Origin: an uncultured Pseudomonadales bacterium
GTDB lineage: Bacteria > Pseudomonadota > Gammaproteobacteria > Pseudomonadales > Azotimanducaceae
Direction of reading: 5' to 3'
DNA: 64,000 bases
Assembly: GCA_958296165.1 (NCBI GenBank)
Contig: OY282447.1
Location: 1,116,001 to 1,180,000 of the forward strand
Part shown: piece by piece, positions 51,901 through 61,000 of the stretch
Layout of the letters: each line of letters starts with the position of its first letter
Numbering within the stretch: the stretch's first letter is position 1
Notes under the pieces: model-generated
The model's database searches: none
The model's input: the letters and a program-made list of their open reading frames with translations, nothing else
Told to the model about the DNA's origin: nothing
Translations under genes and position numbers: made by a program

Positions 51901-53498
51901 AGGCGCGCTACTTCCTCCTTTGCCGCGCCGAGCTCCCGCAAGCTGTCGTCCAAGTCTCTGCGCTCGTCCTGACGGGCGGCCGCTAGGCGCGCTACTTCCT
52001 CCTTTGCCGCGCCGAGCTCCCGCAAGCTGTCGTCCAAGTCTCTGCGCTCGTCCTGACGGGCGGCCGCTAGGCGCGCTACTTCCTCCTTTGCCGCGCCGAG
52101 CTCCCGCAAGCTGTCGTCCAAGTCTCTGCGCTCGTCCTGACGGGCGGCCGCTAGGCGCGCTACTTCCTCCTTTGCCGCGCCGAGCTCCCGCAAGCTGTCG
52201 TCCAAGTCTCTGCGCTCGTCCTGACGGGCGGCCGCTAGGCGCGCTACTTCCTCCTTTGCCGCGCCGAGCTCCCGCAAGCTGTCGTCCAAGTCTCTGCGCT
52301 CGTCCTGACGGGCGGCCGCTAGGCGCGCTACTTCCTCCTTTGCCGCGCCGAGCTCCCGCAAGCTGTCGTGCAAGTCTCTGCGCTCGTCCTGACGGGCGGC
52401 CGCTAGTCGCGGCACTTCCTCCGCGAGTTCTTGCCGTTGCGACGTTAGATTTCGTACCTGTTCGTCTCGTACAGCAAGCTGTTGTTTGAGCTTGGCGCAC
52501 TCTGAACCATCTATGGTTGCTTGCTCCTGTAGCCGACGTATTTCGCGCTTCGTCTGTTCGAGATCGCCAAGCGCACGATCCAACTCATGGGACTTGAGAA
52601 TGAGCTGCGTGGTAGAGTCGACTTGCTGTCGGCGCAGGCGTGCGGCGTTCGCGTCACGAACACTCGTGGCGATATCTCGGCGTTGGCTTTCGTACTCGCG
52701 CAGTGCCTCGCTGGCGGTACGAGAAAGCGGGAGTGTTGGCACGCTATCTCGAAGATCCTTGCCACGAAGGTCTTGCAGCATCATGAATAGCTTGACCTGT
52801 GCTTCGCTTGCCGACTTGCGCAGTGCCGTCACATTGGCCTGTTGGTGATGAAGGCGAGCGCTAAGGAACGCTACAAGTTCGTTCCGCACGGGTCGCCGTA
52901 GAGGGTAACCACCGTAGTCGCTTAGGCGGGCAAGAAGGTTTGCTACCACGTCAACCGGCTTCTCCATCAAGTCGTTATAGGAGATGAAAACGCGTGGCAA
53001 GCCATCGGCTGCAGTGAGGGCGGAGACGTTGTATGCCTCCCAAAGCGCTAGGCCGGCAGGGAGGGGGATTTCGTTGCGGGCCTTCAAGGACTTCGCGACC
53101 TCTAAGGGATTGCGGTAGATGTGAACGCATACTGGAAACTCGAGCAGTTGCCGCCAGAGAGGCAATAGTAGGCAGAGACGGGGCTCCTTGATGAACCAAG
53201 GGCGGTGGGCATCCAACTTGGTAACGATCTCAGCGGCTCTATTGTGCAGGTCCGTTAGTTCGCGCTTAGGGATAGCGGCGATGTTGAAGTCCGCGACGAC
53301 GTCCCAGTCGCAGCGCATTGCGTGGAGGACTGCATCGTTGAGCACACGAACATCCTCGCGCTCCCAAAATCCCTTGCGATTTTCTGCGTTAGGGGGCGTG
53401 CCTATCCCTTCAGCACCGAAGTATGCCCCGGCGAGATTCAGCACACGGGCTACGGCTGAGGTTCCGGAGCGATGCATGCCGAGAACTACTATCTGCAC
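48903..53498 (-). CDS. Giant sulfotransferase-coiled coil-glycosyltransferase fusion, 1531 residues
   Basis: Order of parts: an N-terminal sulfotransferase-like domain (1-~210) with the phosphosulfate loop VVLGMHRSGTSAV; a helical region; nine 28-residue coiled-coil repeats (residues 362-613); then two GT-B glycosyltransferase units. The first unit (~715-1110) has VAVLAWDVGHNPYGRAYLLA, VFFVGTPRPHKGLLELV and PAKLIDALAMGVPVLAT. The second (~1150-1531) has VVPNGCDTRP, IIGLVGNLEPKTDSALLRKL and HPLKVLAYAADSIPVVTTQI. It is expected to be cytoplasmic, building and perhaps sulfating a surface glycan. It overlaps the methyltransferase gene. Confidence 0.85.
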   Translation of the reverse strand: MQIVVLGMHRSGTSAVARVLNLAGAYFGAEGIGTPPNAENRKGFWEREDVRVLNDAVLHAMRCDWDVVADFNIAAIPKRELTDLHNRAAEIVTKLDAHRPWFIKEPRLCLLLPLWRQLLEFPVCVHIYRNPLEVAKSLKARNEIPLPAGLALWEAYNVSALTAADGLPRVFISYNDLMEKPVDVVANLLARLSDYGGYPLRRPVRNELVAFLSARLHHQQANVTALRKSASEAQVKLFMMLQDLRGKDLRDSVPTLPLSRTASEALREYESQRRDIATSVRDANAARLRRQQVDSTTQLILKSHELDRALGDLEQTKREIRRLQEQATIDGSECAKLKQQLAVRDEQVRNLTSQRQELAEEVPRLAAARQDERRDLHDSLRELGAAKEEVARLAAARQDERRDLDDSLRELGAAKEEVARLAAARQDERRDLDDSLRELGAAKEEVARLAAARQDERRDLDDSLRELGAAKEEVARLAAARQDERRDLDDSLRELGAAKEEVARLAAARQDERRDLDDSLRELGAAKEEVARLAAARQDERRDLDDSLRELGAAKEEVARLAAARQDERRDLDDSLRELGAAKEEVARLAAARQDERRDLDDSLRELGVAKDETKRQISVAAKLRQELDEVRRKNRELQREKNALLHLAGHLRVGVKALLATRRWRFGHAVLSLPYRLRLRAPPATAAETLLRLTEDPLPTVSRAIKPPAADAKDASRRPTAERTKPRRTTVAVLAWDVGHNPYGRAYLLAEALSRQYRVVLIGFQFPRYGSDVWAPLRGAPIEPVILPGKNFPAFQQQLESLAAKIDPDVVIACKARLPTVQLGLMLKAVRNRPLIVDVDDYELSFFANRQPLESVADLPAETLQVPHEEAWTRRIEPLLPFADELLVSNPTLQSKFGGVVVPHARDEHVFDPGKVAGAVTRRQLGFKDQDRLVFFVGTPRPHKGLLELVSAIRASGVEDCSLVVVGTPPDKSFGNALLHAGGDRLTMLADQPFEALPGLLAAADLVCLLPDPESAISRFQLPAKLIDALAMGVPVLATATQSIENLVAAGLVHTASREAAATAIRDLLTMSRDERQRRALQARRWFLQNGSYQAILRDLSAVIERTLESPKTLHGAARQFLQEQESRFCQRQRSLAPRQGIDIVMFWKQNDVGLYGRRFEMIVTYLRERADIGHIAVFEPPVPDRAFATQRPPTDQSGLIAHMTLLRSWRLMDVEKVSYHAYRDGSQIHSDGSPVAYEDYVAAELDSIGVEPSQAVFWHYPYFKHTMDINARLQPRLNVVDVVDDQRTWANSDAAWLERVDQHYREVLGSADVVFANCTKLQRSMAKIAKVTVVPNGCDTRPAPVTARDFRFRQFAALQKPIIGLVGNLEPKTDSALLRKLATERPDYQLAFIGSTHSAEADLLRLRELPNVTFFGVVTYPEVRAWISQLDVALVPHRDTEQTRAMHPLKVLAYAADSIPVVTTQIENLGEFRPFMRVASSHADFVAGVDEVLDGRFTLDKQALLTVVQRNSWDRRVDEMMTEIAKKLL
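51660..52415 (-). repeat. Nine tandem 84-bp repeats within the giant glycosyltransferase gene
   Basis: The unit encodes RLAAARQDERRDLDDSLREL plus GAAKEEVA (28 residues, four coiled-coil heptads). Marker positions recur every 84 bases from 51699 to 52371. The seven inner units look identical at the DNA level. Only the two end units differ (DLHD at the N-terminal end; GVAKDETK at the C-terminal end). Such homogeneity implies recent expansion or gene conversion, and the copy number is likely to vary. Confidence 0.95.
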
Positions 53499-53546
53499 GA
53501 TGGGATCCTTGCTTACGAGGGCGTCTATAGTGGGCGCTGTTCTGCG

Positions 53547-54451
53547 TTAGGAAAGGTCTGAACAAAGCGGCAATCGGCCGCCGGAAGTGGCCGAAAGGCA
53601 GCTTCGGCAGCGATTCCGCGCCGATGGGTCGAAGAAAGGAGCGGTTCCGGCCCTTTCGACGCCGTTTCCGGCGCTTCGGCCGCCCTCCGAGCGCACGGGC
53701 GCAATCGCCACCCGCCAGTCCACGCCGCGGCCCTGGTTCTCCTCGCGCTTCTCCACCCCGCGGCAGCCCGCGTCGGCCCAGACGCGCCGCTCGCCGCCGT
53801 GCGGAAGACGGTACGCGTGCGGAAGACGGTACGCGCGCGCCACGTCCGACTCGTTCGCCGCTATCGCCGCGAAGCTGTGCGACACCCCCGTCTCCACGTC
53901 CGCCCCGACGTGCATCTTCATCCCGAAGTGCCACTGGTTCCCCTTCTTCGCCTGACGCATCTCCGGATCCCGCTTCCCCGAACGGTTCTTCGTCGACGAC
54001 GGCGCCTCCACCAGGCTCGCATCCATCACCGTCCCTCCCGCAGCGCCAGACCGCGCGACGACAGGCTCGCGTTGATCGCCGACAGCAGCTTCTCCCCCAG
54101 GCCGTGCCTCTCCAGCAGGTGCCGGAAGTTCAGGATCGTCGTCTCGTCCGGCAGCGCCGACAGCCCCAGACCCGCGAACCGACGCACCGACTCCACCTCG
54201 TACAGCATGTCCTCCGTGCCCGGATCGCTCAGGTCGTGGAACAGTTGCACGCAATGCACCCGCAGCATCGACGACAGCGCACATGGCCGGCGACCGCGGC
54301 CCGCCTTCGGACAGTGCGGACGGATCGCCTCCTCCAGCTCCCGCCACGGAATCAGACCATCCATCCGCTCCAGGAACCTCTCCCGCCGCGTCTTCCGCTT
54401 CTTCGCGGCGTACTCCAACTCCGCGGACGTCGACTGGGACGCTTCGCTCAT
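53547..54451 (-). pseudogene. IS5-family transposase, frameshifted and internally deleted
   Basis: The N-terminal half starts at ATG 54451 (MSEASQSTSAELEYAAKKRK) and includes DETTILNFRHLLERHGLGEK before losing frame at LALREG. The next part (GTVMDASLVEAPSSTKNRSG, KKGNQWHFGMKMHVG, VWADAGCRGVEKRE) continues in another frame after one missing base near 54028. An 18-bp duplication repeats YRLPHA. After VDWRVAIAP the normal C-terminus with the catalytic Glu is absent and replaced by unrelated residues. The gene therefore cannot encode an active enzyme. Confidence 0.85.
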
Positions 54452-54517
54452 CGAATACCCTCCTAGTGGTCAACGCGCCTATTGTCACAGCATCGCCGGC
54501 ACTTGTTCAGACCTTCT
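53551..54517 (-). mobile_element. Defective IS5-family element, 967 bp
   Basis: The ends share AAGGTCTGAACAA (left 53553-53565; right as reverse complement near 54503-54515). The element is flanked by TTAG at 53547-53550 and 54518-54521, the CTAA-type 4-bp target duplication of IS5. It is shorter than typical IS5 elements of about 1.2 kb, in line with the internal deletion of the transposase 3' end. It lies 52 bases upstream of the giant glycosyltransferase gene and may separate it from its promoter. Confidence 0.8.
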
Positions 54518-54561
54518 TTAGCCGATTGTGAGGCGGACCGTTGGAGCAGCGCCTCCAATAA

Positions 54562-54841
54562 TAGACATGGATTACAGCGCGGACAGAGGTAGTTCGCCGC
54601 ACTGCCCGGGTAGCCCGCTCGCTGGCAACAGTTCCATGCACCTTGAAAGCGCCCGACCGCCCAGTCGGCGTCCCTCCACCACGTGACAAACGCCCCACAG
54701 AACAGACAGACATGGAAACCGCAAGTAGCGGTGCCTCTCCATCAGCCGGTTCCATTCCGCCTCCGCTCCGCCGACCACGCAGACACTTCCGACAGGACCA
54801 GGCTGCACGCACTCGACCCCCAGATGGCTCCTCGCCGACAA
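54562..54841 (-). pseudogene. Degenerate DUF4338 (DruA-like) remnant
   Basis: Minus-strand text EAEWNRLMERHRYLRF resembles the opening of DUF4338 proteins (AEWN.LM..HHYLGF). GAFKVHG and VRAVIHVYYW further on match later parts only when frames are switched. No intact frame remains. DUF4338 proteins occur in Druantia defence systems and as accessory genes of transposons; the setting here favours the latter. Confidence 0.35.
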
Positions 54842-54879
54842 CGACAGTTAGGTCCATCCTGAACCATCCGCTGGCGGAT

Positions 54880-55560
54880 GTCTAGGCCGTGAACCGGTTC
54901 ACAGGTGCTCCCGCTAACGACACGGGTTGTCCGCGAGTCGGGTTGCGGCGTGGTCTCCGATTGACCAGGAACGCCGCCGCCTCGCGCAGCGTCATCCCCT
55001 TCTCCGCCGCCTCGTCCAGCAGGCTGTCGAGCTGGTCGCGGATCGCGGCGAGCCGCAGCCGCGTCGGATGCGCGGCCAGGGCGTCGTGGTCGACCATCTC
55101 GGAACCTGCCGCCGGCCACGGCCGCGTACTCGTCGAGCGGGCGCAGCAGCGCGGGTTCCTTCGCGTCCGCTCCGCCTTCGGACGGCGCCGCCTCCCGGCG
55201 CGGCCCGGCGTTGACCCGGCCAGATGCGCCCGCTCGACGATCCGAGCGCGCCGGCCCGGCGTGATCGGCCACGACCTCCGCACCGCGGTGGACGCGCACC
55301 CGACGCCGCAGACCACCGCGCGCACCCGCTCGACGATCAGACGCCACGGCACCGAACAGGCGTTCGTGCCACCGTCGCCGCGCAGTCCGCCTGCACCCTG
55401 CGGATCAGATCCCGCAGCTGCCCGAATGGCGGCCGTCCGGCGCACGGGTGCAGACGCTCCGCCTCGCCCGAAGCGCTCCAGCGGCGTCTCGCCGGTGGTG
55501 CCGTGGCGGTGTGCGGTCCGCGATCTCGCGCTGCCGCCATGCCAGCTGCCCGCAGCGCCA
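54880..55560 (-). pseudogene. IS21-family remnant (3' istA plus 5' istB)
   Basis: Read on the minus strand across several frames, the region gives HGTTGETPLERF, GRPPFGQLRDLIRRVQADCA, SVPWRLIVERVR, VRVHRGAEVVADH and LLRPLDEYAAVAGG, which belong to the C-terminus of IstA. EMVDHDALAAHPTRLRLAAI then RDQLDSLLDEAAEKG matches the N-terminus of IstB. The order istA then istB is as in IS21. Frames are broken repeatedly and the rest of both genes is missing, so it is dead debris. Confidence 0.65.
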
Positions 55561-55641
55561 CCCCTCCGTTGCAGTTACCCCAAATCCAATGCAATCGCCC
55601 CCTGCGTACACCGCAACTCCGCGCCCACCGACTGCAAACGC

Positions 55642-56502
55642 AGGGCGCGTTGACATTTTGGGTTGAAAGTGGCGGAATCCAAGGAGCCGCGCCCACGGAG
55701 GGGTGGACGAAGACGCAAGGAGGCGGGAGATGGGGATGCGGGCTGACCGTTGGATGTTGAGCGATGCGCAATGGGCTCGGATCGAGCCGTTGTGCGCGGG
55801 CAGGGAAGGGGATCGAGGCCGCACGGGCGAGGACAACAGGCGCTTCGTGGAAGGGGTGCTGTGGATAGGGCGGACGGGTGCGCCGTGGCGCGATCTGCCG
55901 TCGCGGTACGGCAAGTGGAACACGGTGTTCGTGCGTTTTCGGCGCTGGACGAAGAAGGGCGTTTTCGATCGCATATTCAAGGAGTTGTCGTCGGATCTGG
56001 ACTTCGGTGAAGTGCAGGTCGACGGCACGAACGTGCGCGTGCATCAGCATGCGACGGGGAAAAAGGGGGCGCCGAGACGTCGGGTCATTCGCGCGGCGGC
56101 CTGACGACGAAGATGGTGGCGCTGGTGGACGCCGTCGGGAGACTGTCGCGGTTCGCGCTGCTGGCGGGCCAGCGCCACGAGTCGCTGGCGGCGGCGGGCC
56201 TGCTGTCGGGTCTGTCGTTCGGGGCGCTGCTGGCGGACCGGGGCTTCGACGGCGACGGTCTGAGGGCGCTGCTGGCGGCGCGCGGTGCGGAGGCGGTGGT
56301 GCCGCCGAAGTCGAACCGCAAGGCGGCCATCGACTGCGACATGGAGAAGTACCGGCGGCGGCACCATGTGGAGAACTTCTTCTGCCGAATCAAGCACTTC
56401 CGCCGCATCGCCACGCGCTACGACCAGACCGAGTCGAGCTACGCGGCGATGATCCGCGTCGCCGCCATCTGGCTCGCGCTGGCATAATTGTCAACGCGCC
56501 CT
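55642..56502 (+). mobile_element. IS5-family element of the IS427 type, about 861 bp
   Basis: The terminal repeats are AGGGCGCGTTGACA at 55642-55655 and its complement at 56489-56502. Inside are two overlapping reading frames joined by a -1 frameshift site, the normal IS427-group layout. No clear target duplication is seen, perhaps because the left flank is itself IS debris. The right end is 10 bases from the stop of the Wzt gene. The element appears complete. Confidence 0.8.
55730..56487 (+). CDS. IS427-type transposase made by programmed -1 frameshifting
   Basis: ATG 55730 follows AGGAGG. The first frame (MGMRADRWMLSDAQWARIEP to VQVDGTNVRVHQHATGKK) stops at 56104. The second, in the -1 frame, reads GAETSGHSRGGLTTKMVALV, then LLADRGFDGDGL, PPKSNRKAAID and KYRRRHHVENFFCRIKHFRR. 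The latter carry the second Asp and final Glu of the DDE triad. The joint lies at AAAAAGGGGG (56060-56069), a plausible slippery site. The fused product would be about 252 residues. This arrangement is normal for the group, so the gene is not called broken. Confidence 0.8.
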
Positions 56503-56511
56503 ATCGGCGCA

Positions 56512-57222
56512 TCAAGCAGGCCGCTGTGCGATGTAGCGGTCTACCACTTCCTCTGCCGCACCGTCCGTTACCAACCTGCCGTGCTCGAACCACAGCGCTC
56601 GCTGGCAAAGCCTCCTCACCGTCTGGACCGAGTGCGACACCAGAACGAAGGTCTGGCCGGAACCGATCTTCTCCGTCATCGTCTCCTCCGACTTAGCGCG
56701 AAAGTCCTGATCACCGACGGCAAATACCTCGTCGATCAACAGCACGTCCGTTTGTACATGTACAGCGGTCGCGAAAGCCAGCCTAGACCGCATTCCAGCT
56801 GAGTAGTTCTTGATCGGCATGCCTTGGAAGTCGCGCAGCCCGGCGTACTCGAATATCTCGCTTACCTTCGCCTGCATTCGGCGACGCGAAATGCCAAGTA
56901 ACATGCCGTTTAGAATGACGTTGTTCCGCGCTGTTATCGAACCTTCGTAGCCGGCACCCAAGGCCAGCAACGTTATCGAATTCGTGAATCGACGAACTGC
57001 GCCTGCCGTAGGCGTGATAAGACCAGCCAACACGCGCAACAGCGTCGTTTTCCCCGCGCCATTGTTCCCTACAACGCCTACTCCTTCGCCACGGTGCAGT
57101 GCAAACGAGACCTGATCCAACGCTCGAAAAGGAGGCTTGCGACGCCATATCGGGCCGCCTTGGTGGTAGTCGACACCGATGCTGGCGACCTCAAGTACGA
57201 CATGTCTATTCGGACCCCTCAC
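56512..57222 (-). CDS. wzt: ABC transporter ATP-binding protein for polysaccharide export (Wzt)
   Basis: A 236-residue ATPase starting at ATG 57222, overlapping the permease gene by ATGA. It has Walker A VGNNGAGKTTLLR (52-64), signature NYSAGMRSRLAFA, Walker B VLLIDEVFAVGD and the switch His in LVSHSVQTVRRL. KPPFRALDQVSFALHRGE at the N-terminus is typical of Wzt/KpsT-like subunits. It lacks the C-terminal carbohydrate-binding domain of O9a-type Wzt, so export is probably not coupled to a terminal modification. An IS element sits just after its stop. Confidence 0.9.
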   Translation of the reverse strand: MRGPNRHVVLEVASIGVDYHQGGPIWRRKPPFRALDQVSFALHRGEGVGVVGNNGAGKTTLLRVLAGLITPTAGAVRRFTNSITLLALGAGYEGSITARNNVILNGMLLGISRRRMQAKVSEIFEYAGLRDFQGMPIKNYSAGMRSRLAFATAVHVQTDVLLIDEVFAVGDQDFRAKSEETMTEKIGSGQTFVLVSHSVQTVRRLCQRALWFEHGRLVTDGAAEEVVDRYIAQRPA

Positions 57223-57998
57223 CGTTGAACCACTAGACGAGCGAAGCGCTTATCGAGGGATCGGGTAAGCAGGGTGGCCAACACTGCCAGTATCAGAGTT
57301 ACCCCAATCGCATACTGTAGATTCTCGAAGTCCGGCCAAGCTTGATGGATTAGCACCTGACGGTATGCTTCGATGATCGACAGCATGGGGTTCAGCAAGA
57401 ACGCCTGCTGAAGACCTGGCGGCACGGCCGACAGCGGATAGAAGATCCCCGACAGGAACATCATTGCGCGCAACACATTACTGACGATGTGCTGGATGTC
57501 AGGAATCAGCGGTACCAGTGATGCCACTGCAGTCGATGCGCCGTAGATCAGGAGCAGTTGGAGCAGCACCAACGGCAGAAGTGCCAAATAGCTCGCAGAA
57601 GGCGGAAAGCCGGACAGCCAAAGCACGATTAGAAGGATGCCGGATACGAATAGAAACTTGTAGGTATTGGTGAGTATCACTGTCAACGGGAGCAGCACTT
57701 TGGGGAAGCTAACTTGACTGATGAGGGACGCGGACTGCTGAATGGAAGGCGCGGCACTGCCTACGGTATTTCCGAACCACTGCCACACCACGAGTCCGAC
57801 GATCAAGAAGAATACGAAGTCTTCAGTACCTCGTTGCAGCACTACCGCGAACAACAGATAGAAGACGGCCATCGTCAGCATCGGATCGATAATCCACCAG
57901 AGAAAGTTGAGATACGTCTTGGCGGCTTCCGATGCCATCGCCGTACCCGCCCGGAACACGACGATGTCGCAGTAGTGAAGCAGTGTATTCAAGGACAC
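57219..57998 (-). CDS. wzm: ABC-2 type polysaccharide export permease (Wzm)
   Basis: A 259-residue integral membrane protein starting at ATG 57998 with six membrane segments. YLNFLWWIIDPMLTMAVFYL and VGLVVWQWFGNTVGSAAPSI, together with FYPLSAVPPGLQQAFLLNPM, are typical of Wzm/KpsM permeases. It works with the adjacent ATPase to move a lipid-linked O-antigen or capsule chain across the inner membrane. It lies 98 bases after the second giant glycosyltransferase on the same strand. Confidence 0.9.
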   Translation of the reverse strand: MSLNTLLHYCDIVVFRAGTAMASEAAKTYLNFLWWIIDPMLTMAVFYLLFAVVLQRGTEDFVFFLIVGLVVWQWFGNTVGSAAPSIQQSASLISQVSFPKVLLPLTVILTNTYKFLFVSGILLIVLWLSGFPPSASYLALLPLVLLQLLLIYGASTAVASLVPLIPDIQHIVSNVLRAMMFLSGIFYPLSAVPPGLQQAFLLNPMLSIIEAYRQVLIHQAWPDFENLQYAIGVTLILAVLATLLTRSLDKRFARLVVQR

Positions 57999-58096
57999 TT
58001 TAAAACTCCGTTGCTTGCTGTCCGAGTGTTACTCGCCGCCTCGGTGGGACGGCTTGTTTTGGAGAACGTTGGTGTGCCAACTGGCCGCCTACCTTC

Positions 58097-61000
58097 TTAA
58101 GGCTGCACATGCATCACACGCCGATATGACTCTGGCCGCAAGGTATTTCGCCGCTCGCCACGGGCGGCAAGCGACTTTGCTAATCGAAACACCGACAACT
58201 CGGACAGGGCGGCTCGCAAAGTGCCATAGCGGCGTGCCGTCTGAAGACCGCGACGGCGCATCCGATCGCGCAAGGCGCTGTCGTTAATCAGATCTTCGAC
58301 CGCACTCGTCATCTCGTCAATGGACTGCGTGTCGACAATACGTGCATTGTCGCCGTCAACGGCGTATTCGTACACGCCTCCCGCCGCTGGCAACACGGTC
58401 GCACAGCCGCACGCCATCGCCTCCAAACCGGTGCGGCCAAACGCCTGGTAGTTCGAGAAATCTACGAAGATATCAGCCGAACGAAGCACATCCGCAACTT
58501 CGCGACGAGTAAGAACACCACGATTCTCGAATGGGAAATCAAGCTTGAAGTTCGGTGCTTCACGCTCGACGTGGTTTCGCAGGTCTTGCGACTCGCAACC
58601 GAAGAACACGATTTGAACCGGTCTGACGGACTGTTCTACAATGCGACGAAGCACACGCAGAGTACGCAATGGGGCCCGTCGCGGGGTGGACGGTCGCACC
58701 ATCGCAGCGACGGTGGTGCGACCGTCGCGGGGTCGTTCATCGTCCGGATAGTACACGCTGTGGTCTAAGCTCGCCGCTACTCGAAAGACTTCGACACCGT
58801 GGCGTTCGCGGACAGTGCGACATATCCAGTCGGTCTTCGCCATCAAAGTGATGTTCGGCAACAGCACATAGGATTGCGCGGCACCATCGCGCAACTCGGT
58901 ACCTGGTTCATAGAACCAAGGCTCGTAATCCTGCACATAGTAGACGTACAGCTTGCTCGGCCAACGCGTTGCAATCGGTGCTAGTAAAGCCACCGACATC
59001 CAGGTCGTACCCACAACGATGTCGAAAGCCGCCGCCTTGTCGTGCAAGTCATCCTCGGTGTCGTAAAACACCGTCCAATCTCCGCCTAGCATCTCATCGC
59101 CGTAGATGCTACTGAACTCTTCCGCATAGCGAGCACGTGTCGCTACCTTGGCATCGACACCGAGGGAGCGCATACCCATCACTTCCTGAATTACGGAGTG
59201 AGAACCACCGCCACCGCCACGGACCGGAAGCAGAAACAGTACCTTCCAGCCTGCCACTATATTCGTCTCGATACGCCACATCCCTTCGCAATGCGAGCTC
59301 GAAACCGAATCGGCTTCCAAGTAGGACCTCAACGCCGCACGAATAGGCTCGAGGTGATCGGACTTCTTGAGCCTCTGGATAGACCGCTCAATAGTTTCCC
59401 GCCCGTGCTTGCGTCGCAACGCTGCGGCACCTTGCAGAACCAGCTTCGTTCTTGCCTCAGTGCCGAAGCTTCTGGACTTGGCGTGATAGATGAAACTGTG
59501 GTCCGCGATGGCAAGTTTAAAGCCCACGCTCCGCGCCCGAAGACAGTAGTCATCTTCTTCGCCGTACCCCGAAGGAAACGCGACTTCGTCCAAATGGCCG
59601 ATGTGGTCGATTACCTCGCGACGAATCATCAGACAGAACCCATTGACGAAGTCGACATGCGGAAAGCGACGCACGGACCACAAGTGGATCAGTTCGCCGA
59701 ACTCGTCGACAGTATGCCCCGTTGGCAGCTGATTGATGGTCCAGCGACCTTCGCTGTCCGAACGTTCAGGCACAGACTGCCAGCTCGCGGCATTGGAGAG
59801 CGGGCCGACTATTCCAACTCTATCGTCACTGAACATGCATTCAAGCATGTCTTCGAGCCACAGTCTTGGAACGATGGTATCGCTGTTCAGCAGCACCACG
59901 AATGGCGCTGTCGAGGCGCGCAGTCCAGTGTTCGCCGCATGCGTATAGCCCAACGGCACGTGTGTCTCAATCAGCGTCGCCACATCGCACTTGGCGGTCA
60001 ATGCCTGGAGCGCCATCGTTGTATCGTCGTCGGAGCCGTCGTTGACTACGATCAGCCGGTGGTCAACAGTGCTCTTCGCCAACACAGAGGCTAAACATCG
60101 TTGTGTGTCCTTGAGGGCGTTGTGGACGCAAACGACGATGTCCACGCTCGTTGATACGAAGCCGAGTGCAGGATCGACTTCTGTGCGACTTGCTGCTGGC
60201 GACGGTGGCGACGGTTCGACAGGTGCAAGCAGCGCATTCAAAGAAGAATGCGACTCCCGGTATTCGCCAAGCCATGCAGTAATCGAATCGGAGGCGGTAG
60301 CCGGCGATGGCCGCAACAGCAGCCGTTGCGGCAGCGAAAGCAAGAAGTGGCCCAGTCGCCAACGTATCGAGTTCTGAAGTAGACCAGCGACTTCTTCGAG
60401 ATCGTCGAAGTACGCAATCGTATTGACTACGTCTGCGTAGAATCGAGTTGTGGCAAGCGTGCAATCGATGAGTGTTTGGACGAGTCTGTCGCCGTGTTCG
60501 ACGCGGAATCTAGCAGGTTGTACCGTGGTTTGGGTTTGATGGTGCAGGTAGCGAGACAGATCGCGTGCCGAGCGCTCCGCCGACGCGCCCAACTGGCGAG
60601 TTGCGTCGAGCCGGGTTTCCTGCTTGACGACGATTCTACGGAGCATCTCGCTGGCGATCGAGTCGCTCGGACGCAGGAACGACAGTGATAGTAGGGAAAC
60701 GAGCATGTGGCCGACGCGCCATCGTCGCGAACGGAGCAGAGCTTCGACTCCATTGCGCACATGGCTGGCGAGCTCCTTTTCTCCCGCAAGCCGTGCGCGG
60801 CGCACCTTTAGTTCGATTTCCAGTCGCTTAATGTAGTGCTGGATTTCCCCGCCATGCTGTGACGCCTCCCCATCGCGCTTGCCGCTTGTCTTTGGTCGCG
60901 GGCCTCGCCTCGTGTATTTGACGACGGACCCCTCGTGCTGCAAGCGGAGCTCGCCGTCGAGGCCGTGTTCGTACCGACGAAGCGTGTCGAGCGCGGCTTC

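Noticed and set aside
51660-52415. Possible CRISPR array
   Set aside because: The repeats are directly adjacent 84-bp units in frame within a coding gene, without unique spacers.
51668-52489. A 273-codon plus-strand frame rich in repeated LCARPDGRPLGALLPP blocks
   Set aside because: It is the antisense of the 84-bp coiled-coil repeats. It stays open only because the repeat length is a multiple of three. The minus-strand protein is clearly the real one.
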